DNA of 64,000 bases from Siphonodentalium dalli (Eukaryota > Mollusca > Scaphopoda > Gadilida > Siphonodentaliidae), in assembly GCA_032622095.1 (NCBI GenBank), contig CP136069.1, positions 159,331,043-159,395,042 on the forward strand. The letters run 5' to 3'. This document shows positions 17,846 to 32,886 of the stretch, piece after piece. The notes beneath the pieces were generated by a model. That model was given only the letters and a program-made list of their open reading frames with translations, did no database searches and had not been told where the DNA came from. A program made the position numbers and the translations under genes. Every line of letters starts with the position of its first letter. Position 1 is the stretch's first letter.

Positions 17846-20562
17846 GTCATATCAATATCTACTTATTACATAAATAAGTTAATAATTAGTATCATTATGT
17901 CCAATGTTTTAGAAAAAGAAAAAATGGGAATAAACCATTCCACCCATAAAAAGGATATTGCTAAATTAATTAGTGAGACAGAATGAACCATTATGAGATA
18001 TATGAAATTCAGATAAACATTCTTAAGTTTTTGAACAGTTTTTAAAGATCATTTATTTTATAACATAACGATGGTAGGGGGGGCGGGGCGCAATCGGCAC
18101 AGTATAGTTTTTTTTTTTTTTTTTTTTTTTTTTACACCAGTGCTTTGTTTTACTAACGCAAATGTATTTTTGAATGAGCTTTGCGTTCACCAATATATAA
18201 TAGTATATTATACTGATAATTTCATAATTTGAAGTTATTACGGTGAAGTTTCCAACCGCTGCCAAAATATGAAAAGGTGAGTGTCGAGTTGACTGGGTAG
18301 ACCCCGACCCCGCCAGCCCGAGGACTGACGCAGCCGAGAAGTTCAGATGCTTCAGGCTCATATGAAGTGAGTGTGGTGGTGCTCAGGCACCGATGTACTC
18401 AGATTTTCCACCCAGCTGCGGCTCACCCGATAAACGTTCCCATTCTTTGGTAATATATATTAAAGCAAAGGTGTTGTGCAATACCCGATAGTTAAAACAC
18501 GATCACCGGGCAAAGAGGGAATACTCTAAGTTTCACAGTGATACAGAATGAAACATTTACCAGAGACGTGACCACAAATCGATGGTGGAGTTGTTTAAGT
18601 GGATTTACTGCGATCCCAACTTCCAAACAGGCCATATATAGCCGGTCTTCCAAAACTGAGTTCCACTCAGCTGTCAACATGTACCCATCACTAAACTTCT
18701 TATCCAAAGTGTATTCTCCTGGAAAATGTCATCCAGTAATTACATTCAGTACCATAAGCAGGGAGCTAAATGTGTTCTAGAGTCGGGGAGCGAGTACACC
18801 GTGGAACCCTAAAGGTGAAGGTAACTGAAGAATGACCTTCACCTGATACATGCGACACGTTATTAAAGGATGACATCGCGTTTATTTGATTTGTACATAA
18901 TATCTAAATAATTTAAACTGGTGAATGAATGGGGGAACGGATTTTTGTGAGCGGGAAATGTATTTAACTAGCTGTTGTAGATCTGGGTTTTTCCAGATCA
19001 AATTTGGCTGTGAGATAGCCCTGTCGTACACTTGGGGATTTATTTTTAAAAGTAAACACATGACCTATGATTTTTCTTGCATTTTCGTGATCAACTGGTG
19101 TCAATATAGCTGGGTAAACATCACTGGTATGGCCTGTAGGCTTCAATTCAGCGAATTTGGCCGAAACGTTAACACTGTCGCCTATGGGAAACCATTTAGT
19201 TCCGTGATTCCATAAGCAGTGGAGACTACACTCGATTCACGGTGAAATCTAAAATAGTCACTGGCTCGTATATTCTGCAAACAATTCGGGTGAAGTTTAA
19301 TAAGGCTGAAATGGTCACTGTCACCCCTTTCTTTCAGTTGGGTACACAGCTTTTTTATGCCACTTGTTTCTAATTATAGAAATTTGATGTCCGTTAGCGT
19401 GGTAACTTTGACAAACGCCAACGAACCTCACCTCATTCGAAATCAAGGATATGTGTTATTAGCTACCACAAAAAAAATTAAACTAGACAATGTAGATCTC
19501 AGTTATTCACAAAATTCATCTCTGACTAGAACCAATCGATAAAAAATCACCATGGTTGTATTGCGCCAAGTAACTGACGACTTTTGAAGTAAATAATTTT
19601 TTTAATCGCGCTTTTTTCCTCGAAGAAATATACAGGTATATTGACTATTGACTAAATAATGGATGTACAGAAATGAAAAAAATAATGCAAACATCTAAAC
19701 ATTGTTTTTTTGGGAGCGTTTCTCCATAAGAAGTTACTTACTACAGTATGTTCTGATTTACATGGGTTTTACCCATGTATGTTCTTTTTCGATCACCGGC
19801 ATTTGATGAGAGTAAAGTGGCGTACACCATGTCTTTACTTGCCTTTTAAATTCGTTTAAAAACATGGCTGCCAGCAGCCATATTGTATTTCAAATTGAAT
19901 CCATCGGCACACCCTGCAGTCCGCATATATGTAAGGAATGATAGGCATGATTAGGATTAAATTAAAGCTGTCAAATTTGAACGATTTTCGATTAAATACA
20001 TGGCCACCGGCAGCCATCTTGTATTTTACTTTTTGCATGACTAAATCCTAGATTTGGCACACCCTACAGACCAAATCCCTCATCTGGTCGTCACCAAACT
20101 TCATAAGGATCTCCATGGTGATCTGTCGATGGGAGCCAATGATGTTTTCAGAAATTTGTTAAAAAACATGCCCACCAACGGCCATTTTTGATTTTTACTC
20201 TTTGCATGACTAAATCCTTCGGCACTACTTGTAGGCGTCATCCGATCATCTGACACAAAACTTCATAAGGATCTTCAGGGTGACCTCTAAATGGGAGCCA
20301 AAGATATTTTCCGAATTTAGTTTAAAAAAAAAACATGGTGGCAGTGGTCATCTTGGATTTTACTCTTTTCATGACTAAAATGATTTGGCACACCCTACAT
20401 GCCACATCCCTCATCTTTCACACAAACTGCATATGGTTCGTTGGTTTGACCTCTAGATGGAAGCTGTCCAATTCCTCCGAAATTTGTTACAAAACATGGG
20501 CGACTGGAGCCATCTTGGATTTCACATTTGAATCCATTGGCACACCCTGCAGTCCACATTTA

Positions 20563-21210
20563 GGTAGCAGTACACGATTTCACGGGTTGTAGGGGGTCTG
20601 AAAAATAGAAAAATAAGTATCTGGGGGGCATAACAGCCAGTATAGCCTGTGTTAAATGTGTATTTACTGGTTTGAAGGTTTAATTATTTTACAAAACTGG
20701 GAAAGTTCTCAAAAAAGTGAAAAATTTGGATACGCAACAGGGTTTTCGTATTCAGTGGAGGCCAACTCTGTGTTATTGGTTACAGGAAAATAGCCCGATT
20801 TCTCTCCCCTGAATTCTGTCATCTGGGCTCGCAAGACATTTTTTTCAAATTGATACGATAACTTTTTTTCTATTTCAAATATTTCTCAGCTCTAACATAG
20901 CTCTATCAGGTGGAAGAAGCTTATTTACTTATATTCGCTCTATCGTGGTCTGTTTTGGGGTTGAAAATGGTCAATTTGAGTCCAAAAATGGGTAAAATTG
21001 AGCGTTTTGTGTGTGCAAACCAAGGGGCATAACTCAATAACAAATTGTACGAAGAAGCTAAAGTACAGACAAGTGATTACACCTAAAATTTCTGTAGAAA
21101 TTAAAACATGCTTGATGGGACCTATGCCAAAGATAATGGTTCAGCATTGATTTGAAGTACAGTACCCCCTCCCAGGTTGGCAAAATTGCTGGAAATCGTG
21201 TACTGCTACC
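20563..21210. mobile_element. MITE-like element, copy 4
   Basis: Complete with both inverted repeats. Confidence 0.8.
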
Positions 21211-22544
21211 TTAGTGGAGAAATGTTTGAAATGAAATTAATTTCATTTACACAATACAATCCATTTACTGAAACTTTTGACTTTCTTTATCATTCTATTG
21301 ACTGCTCAGCATAAACTTATTAACGCCTTCCCACGTTGAGCTACAGTGTCATTGACACTTTCATTTACATGGGTGTAAATGGCTTTTACCAGAGTTTATC
21401 ATTGTTAACCTGACTTTACCATGATTTACTTGAATTTATAAGTGTATTTACATGGCTTTTACCAGAGTGAGTTTACCATGCCTTTACTTGGAATCTACAA
21501 GGGTATGTTTTTATTGTAAACCTGACTTTACCACATTTTACCAGAGTATAGAGCCTGGTAAATCTGGCTTTTACCAGAGTTTTGGTCCGTTATCGCGATA
21601 ACTTGAACAACAAACGTCAACCAATTTCATCCATATTTGGTATATATGGAGTTGTTACAACAATAGCTCGAACAAGTTCGAAAACCAGATTCGTCCGATC
21701 CGTTTACCTCAGTATATACGGCCCTTAGTTTCTTAGCTCTCTAGTTTTATAACCATTAGCGCGAAAACTTTAAAAAAAGTTAATGTCAACCACACATGCA
21801 CGGGGGGATCGATCGAAGGCCGCTCCCAGCAATCGGGAGCTGCTCCGAGCCGCCAACGAGGCACTTCGAGTTTTTGAGTAATTTATGCAGACAGGAATTT
21901 AGAACACCGCACTAAACCAAAGATTCCGCACAAACGGAGAGGTATGTATTATCTGTTTTAGGATTGCCCACCCATGACTAAAACACCGGCACTGTTGACA
22001 AAACATCCATTATTTTGCACTGAAAAATACACTATACTTGCTATTTACGATTAAATGTACCTGAAGTCAAATATTACCCCAAGCCGCCCCAGAAATTGTA
22101 GCCCAAAATTCCCCAGAATAAACGGGATCGGTGGTGTAGCGATGATTTGCCAACGAGGCTGAACGGTGATAGTCAACGAGGCCCCTCCGAGTGACTAACA
22201 CAGGAGTACGATTATCAAAATGGAGTTATACGTTTTGGTATATAAAATGGCACTGCTTTAGCCCGAGTTTTTCTGACTCGCAAATGCTATGCTTCTTGCC
22301 GACTCAAAACAGGCATGCATGGACCCTGCAATAATGAATGTTTACTGATCTACAGTCTTTTCCAAAGATTCCAATAGAATAGAATAGAATATGTATTGCA
22401 ATACACCAATTATATAGGTAGTTGAAAGTTACATAATGATTAAACATGTAAAAACACAAAATGAAATATACATTGCGTTTAATAAATGTTATATGCGAAG
22501 CATCATCATTCGAAAACCGTGTCAGGTTTTCTCTGCAAAGTTAC

Positions 22545-22841
22545 TCAGTTTTCAAAAACCCCCTTCTGAGAAAGCAACAACCGGATCATGTTACATAGGG
22601 TATTTATAATCTTTACATCATCATTTCTCATAATATTTTGAAATTTTTCACTGTCACTCATTTTCGAAAATTCATAGTCATAATCTTCAATATCTCGATA
22701 TAGTATTTGTCTTAGATCGGAGTATTCACTACACGCAATAACAAAATGCATTTCAGTTTCAACACCTGTGGATCGCACATTGTGAATAATACTATGGGAT
22801 AACGATTGTGCGGCCATTTTAAAGATATACTGAACTAACAA
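22545..22841 (-). pseudogene. LINE RT C-terminal remnant, copy 4
   Basis: Same frame and residues as copy 1. Confidence 0.65.
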
Positions 22842-25568
22842 GTCATATCAATATCTACTTATTACATAAATAAGTTAATAATTAGTATCATTATGTCCAA
22901 TGTTTTAGAAAAAGAAAAAATGGGAATAAACCATTCCACCCATAAAAAGGATATTGCTAAATTAATTAGTGAGACAGAATGAACCATTATGAGATATATG
23001 AAATTCAGATAAACATTCTTAAGTTTTTGAACAGTTTTTAAAGATCATTTATTTTATAACATAACGATGGTAGGGGGGGGCGGGGCGCAATCGGCACAGT
23101 ATAGTTTTTTTTTTTTTTTTTTTTTTTTTTACACCAGTGCTTTGTTTTACTAACGCAAATGTATTTTTGAATGAGCTTTGCGTTCACCAATATATAATAG
23201 TATATTATACTGATAATTTCATAATTTGAAGTTATTACGGTGAAGTTTCCAACCGCTGCCAAAATATGAAAAGGTGAGTGTCGAGTTGACTGGGTAGACC
23301 CCGACCCCGCCAGCCCGAGGACTGACGCAGCCGAGAAGTTCAGATGCTTCAGGCTCATATGAAGTGAGTGTGGTGGTGCTCAGGCACCGATGTACTCAGA
23401 TTTTCCACCCAGCTGCGGCTCACCCGATAAACGTTCCCATTCTTTGGTAATATATATTAAAGCAAAGGTGTTGTGCAATACCCGATAGTTAAAACACGAT
23501 CACCGGGCAAAGAGGGAATACTCTAAGTTTCACAGTGATACAGAATGAAACATTTACCAGAGACGTGACCACAAATCGATGGTGGAGTTGTTTAAGTGGA
23601 TTTACTGCGATCCCAACTTCCAAACAGGCCATATATAGCCGGTCTTCCAAAACTGAGTTCCACTCAGCTGTCAACATGTACCCATCACTAAACTTCTTAT
23701 CCAAAGTGTATTCTCCTGGAAAATGTCATCCAGTAATTACATTCAGTACCATAAGCAGTAGAATCAGGGAGCTAAATGTGTTCTAGAGTCGGGGAGCGAG
23801 TACACCGTGGAACCCTAAAGGTGAAGGTAACTGAAGAATGACCTTCACCTGATACATGCGACACGTTATTAAAGGATGACATCGCGTTTATTTGATTTGT
23901 ACATAATATCTAAATAATTTAAACTGGTGAATGAATGGGGGAACGGATTTTTGTGAGCGGGAAATGTATTTAACTAGCTGTTGTAGATCTGGGTTTTTCC
24001 AGATCAAATTTGGCTGTGAGATAGCCCTGTCGTACACTTGGGGATTTATTTTTAAAAGTAAACACATGACCTATGATTTTTCTTGCATTTTCGTGATCAA
24101 CTGGTGTCAATATAGCTGGGTAAACATCACTGGTATGGCCTGTAGGCTTCAATTCAGCGAATTTGGCCGAAACGTTAACACTGTCGCCTATGGGAAACCA
24201 TTTAGTTCCGTGATTCCATAAGCAGTGGAGACTACACTCGATTCACGGTGAAATCTAAAATAGTCACTGGCTCGTATATTCTGCAAACAATTCGGGTGAA
24301 GTTTAATAAGGCTGAAATGGTCACTGTCACCCCTTTCTTTCAGTTGGGTACACAGCTTTTTTATGCCACTTGTTTCTAATTATAGAAATTTGATGTCCGT
24401 TAGCGTGGTAACTTTGACAAACGCCAACGAACCTCACCTCATTCGAAATCAAGGATATGTGTTATTAGCTACCACAAAAAAAATTAAACTAGACAATGTA
24501 GATCTCAGTTATTCACAAAATTCATCTCTGACTGGAACCAATCGATAAAAAATCACCATGGTTGTATTGCGCCAAGTAACTGACGACTTTTGAAGTAAAT
24601 AATTTTTTTAATCGCGCTTTTTTCCTCGAAGAAATATACAGGTATATTGACTATTGACTAAATAATGGATGTACAGAAATGAAAAAAATAATGCAAACAT
24701 CTAAACATTGTTTTTTTGGGAGCGTTTCTCCATAAGAAGTTACTTACTACAGTATGTTCTGATTTACATGGGTTTTACCCATGTATGTTCTTTTTCGATC
24801 ACCGGCATTTGATGAGAGTAAAGTGGCGTACACCATGTCTTTACTTGCCTTTTAAATTCGTTTAAAAACATGGCTGCCAGCAGCCATCTTGTATTTCAAA
24901 TTGAATCCATCGGCACACCCTGCAGTCCGCATATATGTAAGGAATGATAGGCATGATTAGGATTAAATTAAAGCTGTCAAATTTGAACGATTTTCGATTA
25001 AATACATGGCCACCGGCAGCCATCTTGTATTTTACTTTTTGCATGACTAAATCCTAGATTTGGCACACCCTACAGACCAAATCCCTCATCTGGTCGTCAC
25101 CAAACTTCATAAGGATCTCCATGGTGATCTGTCGATGGGAGCCAATGATGTTTTCAGAAATTTGTTAAAAAACATGCCCACCAACGGCCATTTTTGATTT
25201 TTACTCTTTGCATGACTAAATCCTTCGGCACTACTTGTAGGCGTCATCCGATCATCTGACACAAAACTTCATAAGGATCTTCAGGGTGACCTCTAAATGG
25301 GAGCCAAAGATATTTTCCGAATTTAGTTTTTAAAAAAAACATGGTGGCAGTGGTCATCTTGGATTTTACTCTTTTCATGACTAAAATGATTTGGCACACC
25401 CTACATGCCACATCCCTCATCTTTCACACAAACTGCATATGGTTCGTTGGTTTGACCTCTAGATGGAAGCTGTCCAATTCCTCCGAAATTTGTTACAAAA
25501 CATGGGCGACTGGAGCCATCTTGGATTTCACATTTGAATCCATTGGCACACCCTGCAGTCCACATTTA

Positions 25569-26216
25569 GGTAGCAGTACACGATTTCACGGGTTGTAGGG
25601 GGTCTGAAAAATAGAAAAATAAGTATCTGGGGGGCATAACAGCCAGTATAGCCTGTGTTAAATGTGTATTTACTGGTTTGAAGGTTTAATTATTTTACAA
25701 AACTGGGAAAGTTCTCAAAAAAGTGAAAAATTTGGATACGCAACAGGGTTTTCGTATTCAGTGGAGGCCAACTCTGTGTTATTGGTTACAGGAAAATAGC
25801 CCGATTTCTCTCCCCTGAATTCTGTCATCTGGGCTCGCAAGACATTTTTTTCAAATTGATACGATAACTTTTTTTCTATTTCAAATATTTCTCAGCTCTA
25901 ACATAGCTCTATCAGGTGGAAGAAGCTTATTTACTTATATTCGCTCTATCGTGGTCTGTTTTGGGGTTGAAAATGGTCAATTTGAGTCCAAAAATGGGTA
26001 AAATTGAGCGTTTTGTGTGTGCAAACCAAGGGGCATAACTCAATAACAAATTGTACGAAGAAGCTAAAGTACAGACAAGTGATTACACCTAAAATTTCTG
26101 TAGAAATTAAAACATGCTTGATGGGACCTATGCCAAAGATAATGGTTCAGCATTGATTTGAAGTACAGTACCCCCTCCCAGGTTGGCAAAATTGCTGGAA
26201 ATCGTGTACTGCTACC
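25569..26216. mobile_element. MITE-like element, copy 5
   Basis: Complete; the private indels of this unit all lie to its right. Confidence 0.8.
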
Positions 26217-27551
26217 TTAGTGGAGAAATGTTTGAAATGAAATTAATTTCATTTACACAATACAATCCATTTACTGAAACTTTTGACTTTCTTTATCATT
26301 CTATTGACTGCTCAGCATAAACTTATTAACGCCTTCCCACGTTGAGCTACAGTGTCATTGACACTTTCATTTACATGGGTGTAAATGGCTTTTACCAGAG
26401 TTTATCATTGTTAACCTGACTTTACCATGATTTACTTGAATTTATAAGTGTATTTACATGGCTTTTACCAGAGTGAGTTTACCATGCCTTTACTTGGAAT
26501 CTACAAGGGTATGTTTTTATTGTAAACCTGACTTTACCACATTTTACCAGAGTATAGAGCCTGGTAAATCTGGCTTTTACCAGAGTTTTTGGTCCGTTAT
26601 CGCGATAACTTGAACAACAAACGTCAACCAATTTCATCCATATTTGGTATATATGGAGTTGTTACAACAATAGCTCGAACAAGTTCGAAAACCAGATTCG
26701 TCCGATCCGTTTACCTCAGTATATACGGCCCTTAGTTTCTTAGCTCTCTAGTTTTATAACCATTAGCGCGAAAACTTTAAAAAAAGTTAATGTCAACCAC
26801 ACATGCACGGGGGGATCGATCGAAGGCCGCTCCCAGCAATCGGGAGCTGCTCCGAGCCGCCAACGAGGCACTTCGAGTTTTTGAGTAATTTATGCAGACA
26901 GGAATTTAGAACACCGCACTAAACCAAAGATTCCGCACAAACGGAGAGGTATGTATTATCTGTTTTAGGATTGCCCACCCATGACTAAAACACCGGCACT
27001 GTTGACAAAACATCCATTATTTTGCACTGAAAAATACACTATACTTGCTATTTACGATTAAATGTACCTGAAGTCAAATATTACCCCAAGCCGCCCCAGA
27101 AATTGTAGCCCAAAATTCCCCAGAATAAACGGGATCGGTGGTGTAGCGATGATTTGCCAACGAGGCTGAACGGTGATAGTCAACGAGGCCCCTCCGAGTG
27201 ACTAACACAGGAGTACGATTATCAAAATGGAGTTATACGTTTTGGTATATAAAATGGCACTGCTTTAGCCCGAGTTTTTCTGACTCGCAAATGCTATGCT
27301 TCTTGCCGACTCAAAACAGGCATGCATGGACCCTGCAATAATGAATGTTTACTGATCTACAGTCTTTTCCAAAGATTCCAATAGAATAGAATAGAATATG
27401 TATTGCAATACACCAATTATATAGGTAGTTGAAAGTTACATAATGATTAAACATGTAAAAACACAAAATGAAATATACATTGCGTTTAATAAATGTTATA
27501 TGCGAAGCATCATCATTCGAAAACCGTGTCAGGTTTTCTCTGCAAAGTTAC

Positions 27552-27848
27552 TCAGTTTTCAAAAACCCCCTTCTGAGAAAGCAACAACCGGATCATGTTA
27601 CATAGGGTATTTATAATCTTTACATCATCATTTCTCATAATATTTTGAAATTTTTCACTGTCACTCATTTTCGAAAATTCATAGTCATAATCTTCAATAT
27701 CTCGATATAGTATTTGTCTTAGATCGGAGTATTCACTACACGCAATAACAAAATGCATTTCAGTTTCAACACCTGTGGATCGCACATTGTGAATAATACT
27801 ATGGGATAACGATTGTGCGGCCATTTTAAAGATATACTGAACTAACAA
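27552..27848 (-). pseudogene. LINE RT C-terminal remnant, copy 5
   Basis: Unchanged at the protein level despite the divergence of the surrounding unit. Confidence 0.65.
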
Positions 27849-28829
27849 GTCATATCAATATCTACTTATTACATAAATAAGTTAATAATTAGTATCATTA
27901 TGTCCAATGTTTTAGAAAAAGAAAAAATGGGAATAAACCATTCCACCCATAAAAAGGATATTGCTAAATTAATTAGTGAGACAGAATGAACCATTATGAG
28001 ATATATGAAATTCAGATAAACATTCTTAAGTTTTTGAACAGTTTTTAAAGATCATTTATTTTATAACATAACGATGGTAGGGGGGGGGGCGGGGCGCAAT
28101 CGGCACAGTATAGTTTTTTTTTTTTTTTTTTTTTTTTTACACCAGTGCTTTGTTTTACTAACGCAAATGTATTTTTGAATGAGCTTTGCGTTCACCAATA
28201 TATAATAGTATATTATACTGATAATTTCATAATTTGAAGTTATTACGGTGAAGTTTCCAACCGCTGCCAAAATATGAAAAGGTGAGTGTCGAGTTGACTG
28301 GGTAGACCCCGACCCCCGCCAGCCCGAGGACTGACGCAGCCGAGAAGTTCAGATGCTTCAGGCTCATATGAAGTGAGTGTGGTGGTGCTCAGGCACCGAT
28401 GTACTCAGATTTTCCACCCAGCTGCGGCTCACCCGATAAACGTTCCCATTCTTTGGTAATATATATTAAAGCAAAGGTGTTGTGCAATACCCGATAGTTA
28501 AAACACGATCACCGGGCAAAGAGGGAATACTCTAAGTTTCACAGTGATACAGAATGAAACATTTACCAGAGACGTGACCACAAATCGATGGTGGAGTTGT
28601 TTAAGTGGATTTACTGCGATCCCAACTTCCAAACAGGCCATATATAGCCGGTCTTCCAAAACTGAGTTCCACTCAGCTGTCAACATGTACCCATCACTAA
28701 ACTTCTTATCCAAAGTGTATTCTCCTGGAAAATGTCATCCAGTAATTACATTCAGTACCATAAGCAGTAGAATCAGGGAGCTAAATGTGTTCTAGAGTCG
28801 GGGAGCGAGTACACCGTGGAACCCTAAAG

Positions 28830-28885
28830 GTGAAGGTAACTGAAGAATGACCTTCACGTGAAGGTAACTGAAGAATGACCTTCAC
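28830..28885. repeat. 28-bp tandem duplication of the hairpin in copy 5
   Basis: The 28 bases from GTGAAGGT to ACCTTCAC are present twice in direct order (28830-28857 and 28858-28885). The junction creates a new 16-bp palindrome, ACCTTCACGTGAAGGT. Duplication of a hairpin in this way suggests replication slippage. Confidence 0.9.
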
Positions 28886-30607
28886 CTGATACATGCGACA
28901 CGTTATTAAAGGATGACATCGCGTTTATTTGATTTGTACATAATATCTAAATAATTTAAACTGGTGAAATGAATGGGGGAACGGATTTTAGTGAGCGGGA
29001 AATGTATTTAACTAGCTGTTGTAGATCTGGGTTTTTCCAGATCAAATTTGGCTGTGAGATAGCCCTGTCGTACACTTGGGGATTTATTTTTAAAAGTAAA
29101 ACACATGACCTATGATTTTTCTTGCATTTTCGTGATCAACTGGTGTCAATATAGCTGGGTAAACATCACTGGTATGGCCTGTAGGCTTCAATTCAGCGAA
29201 TTTGGCCGAAACGTTAACACTGTCGCCTATGGGAAACCATTTAGTTCCGTGATTCCATAAGCAGTGGAGACTACACTCGATTCACGGTGAAATCTAAAAT
29301 AGTCACTGGCTCGTATATTCTGCAAACAATTCGGGTGAAGTTTAATAAGGCTGAAATGGTCACTGTCACCCCTTTCTTTCAGTTGGGTACACAGCTTTTT
29401 TATGCCACTTGTTTCTAATTATAGAAATTTGATGTCCGTTAGCGTGTAACTTTGACAAACGCCAACGAACCTCACCTCAATCGAAATCAAGGATATGTGT
29501 TATTAGCTACCACAAAAAAAATTAAACTAGACAATGTAGATCTCAGTTATTCACAAAATTCATCTCTGACTGGAACCAATCGATAAAAAATCACCATGGT
29601 TGTATTGCGCCAAGTAACTGACGACTTTTGAAGTAAATAATTTTTTTAATCGCGCTTTTTTCCTCGAAGAAATATACAGGTATATTGACTATTGACTAAA
29701 TAATGGATGTACAGAAATGAAAAAAATAATGCAAACATCTAAACATTGTTTTTTTGGGAGCGTTTCTCCATAAGAAGTTACTTACTACAGTATGTTCTGA
29801 TTTACATGGGTTTTACCCATGTATGTTCTTTTTCGATCACCGGCATTTGATGAGAGTAAAGTGGCGTACACCATGTCTTTACTTGCCTTTTAAATTCGTT
29901 TAAAAACATGGCTGCCAGCAGCCATCTTGTATTTCAAATTGAATCCATCGGCACACCCTGCAGTCCGCATATATGTAAGGAATGATAGGCATGATTAGGA
30001 TTAAATTAAAGCTGTCAAATTTGAACGATTTTCGATTAAATACATGGCCACCGGCAGCCATCTTGTATTTTACTTTTTGCATGACTAAATCCTAGATTTG
30101 GCACACCCTACAGACCAAATCCCTCATCTGGTCGTCACCAAACTTCATAAGGATCTCCATGGTGATCTGTCGATGGGAGCCAATGATGTTTTCAGAAATT
30201 TGTTAAAAAACATGCCCACCAACGGCCATTTTTGATTTTTACTCTTTGCATGACTAAATCCTTCGGCACTACTTGTAGGCGTCATCCGATCATCTGACAC
30301 AAAACTTCATAAGGATCTTCAGGGTGACCTCTAAATGGGAGCCAAAGATATTTTCCGAATTTAGTTTTAAAAAAAAAACATGGTGGCAGTGGTCATCTTG
30401 GATTTTACTCTTTTCATGACTAAAATGATTTGGCACACCCTACATGCCACATCCCTCATCTTTCACACAAACTGCATATGGTTCGTTGGTTTGACCTCTA
30501 GATGGAAGCTGTCCAATTCCTCCGAAATTTGTTACAAAACATGGGCGACTGGAGCCATCTTGGATTTCACATTTGAATCCATTGGCACACCCTGCAGTCC
30601 ACATTTA

Positions 30608-31255
30608 GGTAGCAGTACACGATTTCACGGGTTGTAGGGGGTCTGAAAAATAGAAAAATAAGTATCTGGGGGGCATAACAGCCAGTATGGCCTGTGTTAA
30701 ATGTGTATTTACTGGTTTGAAGGTTTAATTATTTTACAAAACTGGGAAAGTTCTCAAAAAAGTGAAAAATTTGGATACGCAACAGGGTTTTCGTATTCAG
30801 TGGAGGCCAACTCTGTGTTATTGGTTACAGGAAAATAGCCCGATTTCTCTCCCCTGAATTCTGTCATCTGGGCTCGCAAGACATTTTTTTCAAATTGATA
30901 CGATAACTTTTTTTCTATTTCAAATATTTCTCAGCTCTAACATAGCTCTATCAGGTGGAAGAAGCTTATTTACTTATATTCGCTCTATCGTGGTCTGTTT
31001 TGGGGTTGAAAATGGTCAATTTGAGTCCAAAAATGGGTAAAATTGAGCGTTTTGTGTGTGCAAACCAAGGGGCATAACTCAATAACAAATTGTACGAAGA
31101 AGCTAAAGTACAGACAAGTGATTACACCTAAAATTTCTGTAGAAATTAAAACATGCTTGATGGGACCTATGCCAAAGATAATGGTTCAGCATTGATTTGA
31201 AGTACAGTACCCCCTCCCAGGTTGGCAAAATTGCTGGAAATCGTGTACTGCTACC
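30608..31255. mobile_element. MITE-like element, copy 6
   Basis: Complete, shifted by one base by an A-run expansion upstream; carries the private G near 30688. Confidence 0.8.
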
Positions 31256-32589
31256 TTAGTGGAGAAATGTTTGAAATGAAATTAATTTCATTTACACAAT
31301 ACAATCCATTTACTGAAACTTTTGACTTTCTTTATCATTCTATTGACTGCTCAGCATAAACTTATTAACGCCTTCCCACGTTGAGCTACAGTGTCATTGA
31401 CACTTTCATTTACATGGGTGTAAATGGCTTTTACCAGAGTTTATCATTGTTAACCTGACTTTACCATGATTTACTTGAATTTATAAGTGTATTTACATGG
31501 CTTTTACCAGAGTGAGTTTACCATGCCTTTACTTGGAATCTACAAGGGTATGTTTTTATTGTAAACCTGACTTTACCACATTTTACCAGAGTATAGAGCC
31601 TGGTAAATCTGGCTTTTACCAGAGTTTTGGTCCGTTATCGCGATAACTTGAACAACAAACGTCAACCAATTTCATCCATATTTGGTATATATGGAGTTGT
31701 TACAACAATAGCTCGAACAAGTTCGAAAACCAGATTCGTCCGATCCGTTTACCTCAGTATATACGGCCCTTAGTTTCTTAGCTCTCTAGTTTTATAACCA
31801 TTAGCGCGAAAACTTGAAAAAAAGTTAATGTCAACCACACATGCACGGGGGGATCGATCGAAGGCCGCTCCCAGCAATCGGGAGCTGCTCCGAGCCGCCA
31901 ACGAGGCACTTCGAGTTTTTGAGTAATTTATGCAGACAGGAATTTAGAACACCGCACTAAACCAAAGATTCCGCACAAACGGAGAGGTATGTATTATCTG
32001 TTTTAGGATTGCCCACCCATGACTAAAACACCGGCACTGTTGACAAAACATCCATTATTTTGCACTGAAAAATACACTATACTTGCTATTTACGATTAAA
32101 TGTACCTGAAGTCAAATATTACCCCAAGCCGCCCCAGAAATTGTAGCCCAAAATTCCCCAGAATAAACGGGATCGGTGGTGTAGCGATGATTTGCCAACG
32201 AGGCTGAACGGTGATAGTCAACGAGGCCCCTCCGAGTGACTAACACAGGAGTACGATTATCAAAATGGAGTTATACGTTTTGGTATATAAAATGGCACTG
32301 CTTTAGCCCGAGTTTTTCTGACTCGCAAATGCTATGCTTCTTGCCGACTCAAAACAGGCATGCATGGACCCTGCAATAATGAATGTTTACTGATCTACAG
32401 TCTTTTCCAAAGATTCCAATAGAATAGAATAGAATATGTATTGCAATACACCAATTATATAGGTAGTTGAAAGTTACATAATGATTAAACATGTAAAAAC
32501 ACAAAATGAAATATACATTGCGTTTAATAAATGTTATATGCGAAGCATCATCATTCGAAAACCGTGTCAGGTTTTCTCTGCAAAGTTAC

Positions 32590-32886
32590 TCAGTTTTCAA
32601 AAACCCCCTTCTGAGAAAGCAACAACCGGATCATGTTACATAGGGTATTTATAATCTTTACATCATCATTTCTCATAATATTTTGAAATTTTTCACTGTC
32701 ACTCATTTTCGAAAATTCATAGTCATAATCTTCAATATCTCGATATAGTATTTGTCTTAGATCGGAGTATTCACTACACGCAATAACAAAATGCATTTCA
32801 GTTTCAACACCTGTGGATCGCACATTGTGAATAATACTATGGGATAACGATTGTGCGGCCATTTTAAAGATATACTGAACTAACAA
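32590..32886 (-). pseudogene. LINE RT C-terminal remnant, copy 6
   Basis: Same frame and residues as copy 1. Confidence 0.65.

Larger units (their letters stand above)
14902..19897 (+). repeat. Macrosatellite unit, copy 3 (4996 bp)
   Basis: The shortest complete copy. A 9-bp deletion (TAGAATCAG) lies at 18760/18761 between short CAG direct repeats; the G-run is only 7 and the T-run 26, which fully explains its length. A G to T change at 16775 is shared with copies 4 and 5 only. Private changes include ACTAGAACC near 19527 and CCATATTG near 19880. Confidence 0.97.
19898..24903 (+). repeat. Macrosatellite unit, copy 4 (5006 bp)
   Basis: G8 and T26 runs cancel in length. It carries the T allele (21771) shared with copies 3 and 5 and type-A alleles near 24220-24243. 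Confidence 0.97.
24904..29941 (+). repeat. Macrosatellite unit, copy 5 (5038 bp)
   Basis: The longest and most diverged copy. It has a 28-bp duplication (28830-28885) and extra single bases near 26587 (T), 28315 (C), 28967 (A) and 29100 (A). A G is lost near 29445, and substitutions lie near 28990 and 29480. The G-run is 10. It shares the T allele (26778) with copies 3 and 4 and has type-A alleles. The indels break the overlapping minus-strand candidate frames present in its neighbours. Confidence 0.97.
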
